Of a stretch of DNA of 64,000 nucleotides, positions 55,731-64,000 are shown in pieces. Every line of letters begins with the position of its first letter. Position 1 is the first letter of the stretch. Position numbers and translations under genes: made by a program. The notes beneath the pieces were generated by a model. It saw nothing but the letters and a program-made list of their open reading frames with translations. It ran no database searches and was not told the origin of the DNA. Source of the DNA: Melampsora larici-populina 98AG31 (lineage: Eukaryota; Basidiomycota; Pucciniomycetes; Pucciniales; Melampsoraceae); contig NW_006768776.1 of NCBI RefSeq assembly GCF_000204055.1, positions 445,392-509,391 of the forward strand. The letters run 5' to 3'.

Positions 55731-56583
55731 TTTCCCTTGTGTATTGTTGGCCGCAGTGTGCCTTGCAGCACCTGAATCCTATGACAGTACAACAAATCAT
55801 GTTACTAGCAGATGAATTGTGATTAATCTGATGAAAGCGCACCACTTCAGCCTTGTGCCATGGAGTCACAGCACCCATCTACTAGGCTCTGGGAGGCCAG
55901 AGCCTACCACTGACTCCATGAAAGATTCATGAAAGATTCATGAAAGGTTCAGAAAGATTTCAAATTGACTTCAACATAATATCATATGGGGCCATTTGCC
56001 TGTCCAACCACCAAAATTCCATAAATCTTTACACACCTGCTCCTGTATTCACAGATCAAGAATAGATAGTCTATTAAACTTTATCATGTAAATTGACTGA
56101 GTTATTGAGGTTTGAAAAAAAATCACAGATAAAAAATACTATTTTTGTACTATACATAAGACTTGGATCTTGAATATTGTCATTCTTTGTAAATATACAT
56201 ATACATTAAATTTGATAATATTTCCCGCACTATGTTTCTCCACATTTCTGTTCCCTACAGCCTTTGCCATGGGTAGTATTTTGATATGTAATTGTGGATT
56301 ATATACAGAAGTTGAATTTTTTGAAGTTCTTTGACCTTGAGGCAAATTGTGATGAATTGTAGGGCCCAAATTACGCACGAATAGACTGATATGCATGTAA
56401 ATAATAATTTCCAAAAGTTTCTGCCATCAATTTATTCATATCCTTCCTAGAATCAACAAATCAAGGAAAGATTGGACAGCTCATGTAGAATTCACAATTA
56501 CATATAGAAATATGCCTTTTGGACACAGGGTGCAAAAATAAAAAATGTTGAAACATGTATTGTACAGTGGAATATAAAATTTA
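55731..56583. other. stretch without a supportable gene
   Basis: AT-rich; nothing recognised. It ends at the Helitron terminus at 56584. Confidence 0.45.
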
Positions 56584-56608
56584 CTAGAGTATAAGCGGGC
56601 AAGCCCGC
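56584..56608 (-). terminator. Helitron 3' terminal hairpin and CTAG, older copy
   Basis: Perfect GCGGGC/GCCCGC stem with an AA loop, 7-base spacer, CTAG, followed by T. The same layout as 58672-58696 with sequence divergence in the loop and spacer. Confidence 0.82.
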
Positions 56609-57189
56609 CGCAAAGTCAAAGGGTTATGGATTACGTCCATAAGTACAATTTAGATTAATACAAATCCTTTGCATTCATGTTTACATTCATATTTATATAC
56701 AGGAAAAATGGAATCCTTGTCTTCAAATACTTCTTGTCCGCAAAGGGAGTCTGACCTGGAGGCGATTCCTTGATCATTTTGTTAGGCCCATGATCGTCAT
56801 CGTGAAGCTGTTGAGATGTTCCCCCTAACCCTGCATGATGAATATTCCTTTCATTGCTTCCGACACTACTCTCGCATCAATTTCTCCCCAATATTGCTAA
56901 TGTCATCCATTGTGGCATATCACGTGACAAATGATGAGATGATGATCGCGTATGCAGTATATCTGGCTAGTGGACGGCAGCAAGGGATGTGGTGTTGCAT
57001 CCATAAGTACTAAACCCCATGCCAACATTCAATTCAATAGAAGCAGGTTTCCAAATCTTTGCATGAGCATCAAAGGAAAACCCCGGAAGAAATCTTATAA
57101 TATTGCAACCCCTAGTTTGAATTATATTCATTAGACAATTCATCACTTTCCAGCTTTACCCACCGTCTCTAGATCACTGCATTCACGCA

Positions 57190-58060
57190 ATGTCGGATGA
57201 AATTTTACATACTTGTCCCTTCAACATCACCTCAGTGTTTGATGTGACCGCAGAGGTATGTGTATGGCCAACTGTGTGTCCGCTATGCATTCCCCGCTTT
57301 GCTCATTTTGACCACTAATGTGATTTAGGCTGGAACAATCAAGAACTTGCGAAATGATGACATCAAATTTGCACATATGAGTGTCACAACCGATGTAGCA
57401 CACACCGGACTGTCTGAATGGGCTCTAAGGGGCATTGTTGATGGATAAACTTCCCAAAGAATTATGATTGATGCAGCCTATTTTCTCTGCGGCAAAATCA
57501 TTGGAAATAACAATACCTTTCCAGGATACTTCCTCTATTCATCCACCCACACACTTATTTCTAAGACACCTACATCTCAGCCTGCCGAGGTTGTGAACTG
57601 CGTTGGCATTACCGGTCTTGCTTGCATCCTTTCCTTAGAAATTTTATGCAACCTTGAAGGTTTGCCATTAGTGATATTTATAGGAGAACATAAGGACCTC
57701 AATCCTATTGTAAGCCGTCATGCATTTCTACGCGATTCCTCTGCTAATCCCACCATCAGTCTGCACAACCCTGTACTTTTACAGTCAAATACCGTGTCTT
57801 GAAATCCAAAGTGGACAAGGAAGTGATGGCAGATATTGACGTAAACTGTGATGTCTTCTTTGTCGGCACCATCTTTGGCCAAAATGAAGACACGCATAGG
57901 TGGATAGTTGAGGTAATTATTCTTTGCATCCTAATAGCCAATTCGCGAATGTGCCCATTTAATTGACTTCCTTCTGTTCAGGTGAAAGACTTGACTTTGG
58001 CTTCAATGAACAACAACGCTACCTTAAATTCAAACTTCCAAAGTTTGATTATGTAAGATG
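57190..58060 (+). pseudogene. OB-fold-like protein gene of the older Helitron
   Basis: Exon 57190-57255, then 57329 onward (GT-AG, in phase): TIKNLRNDDIKFAHMSVTTD, a TAA in GIVDG-stop-TSQRI near 57446, then the core FLCGKIIGNNNTFPGYFLYS and later VFFVGTIFGQNEDTHRWIVE. The segments align in order with the intact gene at 60146-60911 (VISGRLISLN... IFIIGFIIGKNEV... WQVE). The beta-strand-rich pattern resembles RPA-type ssDNA-binding OB folds, which is an inference. Confidence 0.6.
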
Positions 58061-58345
58061 AATTTGGTTACTCAAGACTTATCATTTCCAATATTGGCTC
58101 CATTTCAATATGTTAATCTCACATTCATCACTCTCAAAATCGATCAAGGGTGAATCAATGCCTCAAATACTCACTGGTCATTATAAATAAACCTCAAAAA
58201 AATTGAACCTATTATTACACAGAGTTTTCTAATACAACACAAGATAAAAAGAAACACATATGAGCAATGACAAATTTTACACCAGTCCTTGAGATGTCTA
58301 ATCAGAGGCAGTCGTGCAGTATTGCGATTCATATTTACCCAACAA

Positions 58346-58671
58346 TCATGAGTCTTCAACCAGCTCACGACATACTACATTTACCGTTTCAGCCGCCACA
58401 TTAGAGGTGGCAAGTACCAGGTGCATGTTTCTTAAATTGCTACACCAAGATAAAGCCACATATAATTGCCCATGAGAGAAAACTGGCGATGATAGATAAA
58501 CCCCTACTCTCTCCAATGTTTGACCTTGTGATTTGTTGATAGTCATACAAAATGCCGATGTCACCGGAAACTGAAATTGGGAAAATGGAACCGGTTGTTC
58601 CAAGGTGCCTCGATGAATCATTTTCATCTGCGGCATTGCAATCTCGTCCCCTTTTTTGGGACCATTAATAA
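58346..58671 (-). pseudogene. C-terminal PIF1-helicase fragment of the older Helitron
   Basis: GPKKGDEIAMPQMKMIHRG, FPVTSAFCMTINKSQGQTLE and FSHGQLYVALSWC match the end of the helicase at 61242-63515 (INKAQGQSLERVG, HGQLYVGLSRC). The frame stops at 58671, where the younger Helitron was inserted between A and T. Confidence 0.85.
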
Positions 58672-58696
58672 CTAGAGCTTACGCGGGGAAGCCCGC
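58672..58696 (-). terminator. Helitron 3' terminal hairpin and CTAG
   Basis: A 5-bp GC stem with loop CTTC, an 8-base spacer and CTAG. In Helitrons this hairpin is the rolling-circle termination signal. The matching structure of the older copy is at 56584-56608. Confidence 0.83.
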
Positions 58697-58972
58697 TCCG
58701 AGATTCAAGCCTCCGTACAGCCCATTCAGATACTTTGTCTAATAATGTATTATTGATTGCGCTTGCTTAATTTGCTTTCAAGTCCGCGCAACGGTCATAT
58801 GCAATTCCACATGGAGCTAAACTGTAGTCTTTGTCGTGTACAATACAGCTGAAGTTTAAAGAAACAAGATCCCTCCTGCCGATCATTCTTATAAATATTG
58901 ACACAACCCATATTCACAATCATACAAGACGCCAATTCACCAACCCCAATCTTGATTACTTCATCTGAAATG

Positions 58973-59286
58973 TTAATTTTCGAACTCATGAATCATGATT
59001 TCTGGCTCTCCATGCCAAGGAATGTATATTGTCACGTTCCTCCTTGTCACCCAATCTTCAAGGTACAATTCTTTGATTCGATGTTTTGGATTGGGTTCTG
59101 TTGCAGATTCTGCAAAAATATTTGTTAGCGTGGCGAAATTAGTATACAATAAACACATTTACCTTCAAGATAAGCCATGATCAATTGGGCTATCATCCAC
59201 TCTTTAACTCCGAGCATTTTTCCACTCAAATTTGTCCAACGTACTAAACCGTGTCCGTAAACAAATGCATGTCGGTACAGTTTCAT
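58973..59286 (-). CDS. small two-exon gene in the Helitron 3' region (~94 aa)
   Basis: Exon 1 is 59286-59163 and exon 2 is 59109-58973; the 53-bp GTAAAT...TGCAG intron closes in phase (AYLE-ESATEP). The product begins MKLYRHAFVYGHGLVRWTN, contains WMIAQLIMAYLE and RIKELYLEDWVTRRNVTIYI, and ends PEIMIHEFEN. No domain is recognised. It is either Helitron cargo captured from the host or a small element-specific protein. Confidence 0.5.
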
Positions 59287-60145
59287 CCTCCGGTTGATTG
59301 ATACGATAAGGGCAGGTGTAATTTTACGATAGTGTGTGTCGCAGAGATATATGTTTAATGGTAAGTTGATGATTGTAAGTGAATAATGATTCGATAGTCA
59401 ATTCAGTTATAAATTTTTTCCCCCAATCTTCCGTTGAAGTATACTTCGCGAGTTTTATGAGTGAATGTCAAATTCCTTTTCCACGTTTCCACCAGAATAA
59501 GTCAAACAATAGATATCAATGACTAAGACGGAAATAGTACTTAAAGTTGTATACCCACTTACCCAGTGGACTTTTACTTTCCATCTTCGTATCGATTATC
59601 GGCGGGTAGCCATTGAAGCCAAAGCCTAATCAAAATTATTCCTCTTCTCATCGTGATAAACACGTTGGTTACACAATCATGCTATTTGAGAACTAATCTC
59701 AGTCAGTGTCTTCGATCCGTTGATTCTAGTTACTGTAAGGCTAACCTATTACAGCAACACATCTAACTATAGTTAGGTCCACAACCCCTACAGTGAATCA
59801 ACCTCAACCAAGGAGACAGTTCCCAGGAAGGACTATAGGTGCATTCCGTAGGATGCCTAAATTAAGTCATTCGATAGTGATCTTTTACCTTTTTTGTTCG
59901 AGTTACGCGGCGAACACATTTTCCCGAGTCTAACACATTTCATAATTCATTATTTCTTAGCCCCTGTCTGTCTCTTATATTCTAACCCTTTTATATGCAA
60001 TACCTCATACGTGTTCTCGACATGACATCTCCATACTAAATCTCATCCATCTTTCCAAATTACCCCCAACCTTTCACACTCCACACGGCCAAGTACCTTC
60101 GGTCATATATTACTTTCCAGGGTCCCCAGTCACAACCCTCCCAAC

Positions 60146-60911
60146 ATGTACATCGACATTCCTGCTTTTATTGATGGCCGCCAATTCACAATAAGCTGCA
60201 AATTTGAAATTCTTGCTGATGTGAGCTTTCCTCTTATTAATTTTCTACCATATGCTTATATTAATTCTCTTGCAGGGCCATTTGCGACCATTACCTCCTT
60301 CTTGGACCAAACAATTCCACTCTACCATCAGCATTGAAAACCAACACGGCGAAAATGTACTTCACGACATCAAGGGTTACCCCGCAGACCTGGCGTTTGA
60401 CGCTGTTTCTGTAGACGGAATCTACGTAATCAGTGGACGCTTAATATCCCTCAATAATTCATGCACACCTCGGCTGTTTTATGAGCCTGATTATCAGCTC
60501 ATCTCGCGTGTTTCAGACGACTCATCCTCAGTTTTCACCAACCAGGTCTCCGTTCAAAGCGTGGGTCTAGTCAAATCAGTATCAACATCAAGTGCTCAGT
60601 TTCAAGGTGCAGTATGCCTCGTCGTGACACACGACGATTATGATTACGTTGTGAGCGCAAAAATGTTCATGCAACCAACACAATACATGTACTGATGTTT
60701 TTATCAGTCCGAACGCGTGGTATCATTCGATGTAGAATATGTATGCAGCGCATCAAGTTCTATCATCATCCCCGACCATTGGAACTTGATTGGGCATGAA
60801 ATATTCATCATTGGTTTCATTATAGGAAAAAATGAAGTAGATTACATGTGGCAAGTAGAGGTATGTGCAATCTTCTCACATAGTATATGGAAAAGGTCAC
60901 TTACAGTGACT
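60146..60911 (+). CDS. OB-fold-like protein encoded by the younger Helitron
   Basis: Exons 60146-60220, 60276-60651 and 60708-60860, plus a final stop codon exon at 60909 (or read-through to 60935), are all in phase, giving about 200 residues. The strand-rich sequence includes VDGIYVISGRLISLNNS, RLFYEPDYQLISRV, FQGAVCLVVTHDDYDYV and LIGHEIFIIGFIIGKNEV with WQVE. The GRLISL and FIIGFIIGKN strands with glycine turns fit an RPA-like OB fold; I infer ssDNA binding. It faces the helicase gene (convergent, 330 bp apart), and a decayed homologue occupies the same place in the older Helitron. It is therefore a conserved part of this Helitron lineage. Upstream sequence shows no clear promoter. Confidence 0.7.
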
Positions 60912-61241
60912 TCAAATGTACTCTTTGGTAGATAAGCGCAATTGGACAATTGTAAATGGACATGGAGCACATAATGAAAGTAAATGTGCAGCATGAATAT
61001 CAAATTTCTTTATATCTACGCTCATTTCTTTATCACAGAGTCATTGTATTACGTCAATTTATCACAACCTCCTTCCTTCGTTGAAATTTGTACTGTGAAT
61101 GTCGCTGTCATTGCACTTCATCCCACACTCACTGCACCTGGATCTCCGTTGAATTAATAAGATCAATGTGCACATTTCAATCTTGCGTCCTCTATTCACA
61201 CAATCTGAAGACTGCAAAATCAGACTACGTCGATGCAAAAT

Positions 61242-64000
61242 TCAAATCGAGATTACTAACCTTTGAGCCAACAATGAGCAAAATACCACGTTAGTCGTTG
61301 CCTTTTCCCCAGTTCTCGACACCAAGGCAATGCGGACATTCTCAAATGACGTACACCTCGACAGTCCTACGTACAATTGACCGTGGGCAAATACTGGTGC
61401 ACTGAGGTATATACCAACTCTTTCAAGACTTTGACCTTGAGCTTTGTTGATTGTCAAAGTAAACACGGATGTTATCGGAAATTGAATTCTTGAAAACGGA
61501 ATTGGATGGTCTAAATCACCAGAATGAACGAATTTCATTCGTGGAATGGCAACCTCTTCACCATAATTTGGTCCAGTCATTATCATGCATCGAAGAACAT
61601 ATTTGCCTTTTTCCATCACAATCAGCCTAGTCCCGTTGCAGAGCCCAACGCTCAGCTGCAAGTTTCGCAACACCATGATGGGCTGTCCAATCTTAATATA
61701 AATCTTATGGTCTGGAAAACCTGGGAAATCGACGTCATTGAGACATTCCGTAGCCACAGGATTGCAATAATCCTCGTTCATTTCATCTGATGAGATTGAC
61801 ACCAATTCGTTGTCACTTAATTGTTCCAATATTGCGCTATTCATCTCGTTTACTGTTGAGTTTAAGGATGTGATTAACAATCGTCCTGAGTAATACTCAG
61901 CCATTTTTCTCCAACCAGTCGCAGAGTTAAATGTTTTAATATCTTCATACAACCAGCGTACTAAGTTAGGCGCTGACGTGGCGAACTTAGGTAACAATTT
62001 GCACTCAACGTACTCGAGCGGTATTACCTGTGTATCTTTAGACTGAAGCTTCCCTTCCCCTAAATCTAGCAAATACTTTGCGAACCGTTGAGTTTGATCT
62101 CCTTGTTGTCCAGTCTGAACCCGCAACCGCAAGTTTTCTTTTAAGGTAAATTGTCGGAGACCGTTCCACAAGAAAGAGGTTTTAAAACATGCACTGCGCT
62201 GGGACCAAATTGATGCATGAGGTACAATAGGCAACGTTTGTCTAAAATCCCCGGCGAAAACTACGCTTAAGCCTCCGAATGGGGCATTAGACCGACACAT
62301 ATGCTGCAGACTACGATTTACTGCTTCAATAGCATGCTTATGCTGCATCGCAATTTCATCCCAGATTATCAACGGTGCTCGAAGGATCGATTTGCTTCTA
62401 GCGTCTCTTCCAGTGAGATCACATGTACTTTCATGGTCAACCTTGAGTGGTATGTTGAAAGCTGAGTGTGCAGTCCTTCCGTTCAACAATAGAATTGCGG
62501 CAACCCCAGAGGAGGCGACTGCAAGCGGTAGTAAATTTTTTGAATAAAAATAATGTAGGATCGTATTGAGAGTGTAGGTTTTACCCGTACCACCGGGACC
62601 ATCAAGAAAGCATAGAATCTGTCGAGACTCTTCGTGCGCTTGTGTCACATAGTTCACCAGTTCCGCCTGTTCAGTGTTGAGTGAAGGCAATCTTTCCTCA
62701 TATGCCGCTAAAGATGATAGGCCGCGCCCCAAATCAAAAGCATTGGGTTGAAAAGATGTGACAATCTCGTGATCTAAATACTCGAGTAAAGTTGTTCTAA
62801 ATCCAATGGATTCCGTGTCTTTCCCCATGTCGTTCAGCACGTTATCCAGTAAAGCAAAGCCGTACGCGTATTTGATTTCATCCACTATCTCTGTTTGACA
62901 TCCATACTGCTGCAATTGATTCTCAACGTCTTCGGAAAAAAAAGTTTTGAGCTTATCCCATAAAGCATCTGGCAAAGCCACCACTCCATAAACCAATATT
63001 AAAGCAAATAGGTTTCTCATTTGTGAAGCCGATGACCAAAGTGACGCCTCCGACATCGCCGTTTCATGATGGATATCGGATTTGAGCAATCCCAGTTTGT
63101 CGGCTGCCTCGCGGAATGTTTTATAGACTACGCCATCAACTGTTCTCAAGTCTTCAAAAGAAGTCGGCCCTCTCACATTACATAACAATAAGCGGAGAAA
63201 ATATTTCTCCCCATCGGAAACATTCGCAAAATACATTCTACCGACTGGCCTAAGTTTTTGCTCTCTAGGGAGGAAGCCTCCATTTTTCCACAGAAAATAT
63301 TTGACGACATCCACATAGAATAAATCCCGTGCTTTCATATTTCCTAATCCTTTTGAGTCTTCTGCGCATAAACGGAAGAATTCAGTTAAAGTCGATTTCG
63401 GCGGAGGTCCTAGATTAAGTCGTCGCTGCACCTCAGACTCGTCTGTGAAAAATACTAATTGCGAATCTTCCAAATGTAAGCTGAGCCTTACAACAAACGG
63501 ATCTCTACTGTTCATAACAAATTGAAATAAACTATATGCACCTACAATATGTTCAATATCAACATCAGTCCGCAGGGTAAACTGGTAGAATTTTCATAAC
63601 TCACATTCTGGTGCACTTATATATCGGTATTCTTGAAACTCGAGTATTTCATCATCCCATTCAGATGTTGACCCATTCGGATTCTTTTTGAGGTTGAAAT
63701 GTCAGTAAAGATAACCTTCTTCTTTTTTATATACCAAAGCTATTACATACCTTTATTTTTATTTGGATACGCGTCCTATCATGCCCTTTTGTTAGATATT
63801 TGTAAAGGTACCTCACGGGCTTGGTTCCTAATGGAATTTCAACGTTTATATGACATTGGAATAGCATTAAAAGATATTTATTGTAGGAGACTACGTTGGC
63901 GTTGCTGAATTTGTTTGGGCCGTTTTCAAAAGTCCTTCCATCATCAGGCCGGCGGTAGTTGTAGAACCCAGAATCAGAAATTGTAGTTTCATCACAGAAT
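61242..64000 (-). CDS. Helitron replicase-helicase, C-terminal part (PIF1-type), 5' end outside
   Basis: Exons 63541-61242, 63683-63605 and 64000-63751 are in phase with 63- and 67-bp introns. The rightmost exon has the Helitron-helicase-like block VVSYNKYLLMLFQCHINVE and KPVRYLYKYLTKGHDR. The middle exon has WDDEILEFQEYRYISAPE. In the long exon, numbering from the Met at 63515, Walker A GPGGTGKT is at 306-313, Walker B IIWDE at 383-387, GDFRQTLPIVP at 422-432, and the C-terminal INKAQGQSLERVGIY and HGQLYVGLSRC motifs follow. It unwinds DNA 5'-3' during rolling-circle transposition. No internal stop is seen, so it is potentially functional. The Rep (HUH) nuclease lies outside the window. Confidence 0.93.

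Larger units (their letters stand above)
56584..58671 (-). mobile_element. older Helitron (3' part), disrupted
   Basis: Read on the minus strand, the 3' end is the hairpin GCGGGCTTGCCCGC (56595-56608), then TTATACTCTAG with flanking T. This is the Helitron hairpin + CTRR signature inserted before T. Inside lie an OB-fold-like gene (plus strand, 57190 on) and the C-terminus of a PIF1 helicase (58660-58346). The helicase is cut at 58672 by the 3' end of a second Helitron. Confidence 0.82.
58672..64000 (-). mobile_element. younger Helitron (continues beyond the window)
   Basis: The 3' end on the minus strand is the hairpin GCGGG-CTTC-CCCGC (58683-58696) followed by GTAAGCTCTAG and target T. Cargo: a 94-codon minus gene near the 3' end, a plus-strand OB-fold gene (60146-60911) and the Helitron helicase (minus, from beyond 64000 to 61242). 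The 5' TC end and the HUH Rep domain lie outside the window. Confidence 0.87.

Noticed and set aside
61524..61790. Plus-strand 88-codon frame inside the Helitron helicase
   Set aside because: Antisense shadow of the PIF1-type helicase.

Overview
This is an AT-rich eukaryotic window, and almost everything in it is mobile DNA or genes damaged by mobile DNA. Short GT-AG introns (about 38-90 bp), a KDZ transposase with CxC5/CxC6-type cysteine clusters, an atypical alpha-kinase gene, Ngaro-type tyrosine-recombinase retroelements and PIF1-Helitrons together point to a basidiomycete fungus. A rust (Pucciniales) is my best guess; that is inference, not proof. I see no rRNA, tRNA, CRISPR array or prokaryotic operon.

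Layout. 1-8.7 kb: the 5' end of a cysteine-rich gene on the minus strand, a zinc-ribbon/alpha-kinase gene (2077-4590, one in-frame TGA), a DDE integrase-core transposase gene (minus, 5080-6626), a small MITE and a 23-bp tandem repeat. 8.77-18.73 kb: a complete ~10 kb KDZ transposon with terminal inverted repeats and an 8-bp target-site duplication (TSD). It carries a five-exon KDZ transposase and two unrecognised minus-strand accessory genes. 18.7-23.6 kb: degraded repeats, a broken tyrosine recombinase and a CACTA-type long-TIR element. 23.66-29.73 kb: a decayed Ngaro retroelement whose split direct repeats are complete. 31.43-32.65 kb: a 1.2 kb non-autonomous element with the same termini as the KDZ transposon. 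32.8-41.6 kb: a decayed minus-strand gene cut by CACTA-type elements, one of which holds a second, nearly intact Ngaro element (33073-39106). 43.4-49.5 kb: a plus-strand gene with a 4.7 kb hAT transposon in one of its introns. 49.8-51.3 kb: the C-terminal remnant of another KDZ transposase. 51.6-54.8 kb: a PIF/Harbinger pair (Myb/NAM-like protein plus intact DDE transposase), the former interrupted by a CACTG-type MITE. 56.6-64 kb: a Helitron inserted inside the helicase gene of an older Helitron. Both encode a related OB-fold-like protein convergent with the helicase.

The window is best read as a stratified TE graveyard with several datable nested events. In four places, removing an element and one TSD copy restores the interrupted reading frame or intron exactly (33.0/39.9 kb, 40.3/41.2 kb, 44.2/48.9 kb, 52.0/52.4 kb). 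The strongest candidates for something undescribed are the KDZ element with its two accessory genes and its 1.2 kb derivative, and the Helitron lineage with its OB-fold partner gene.
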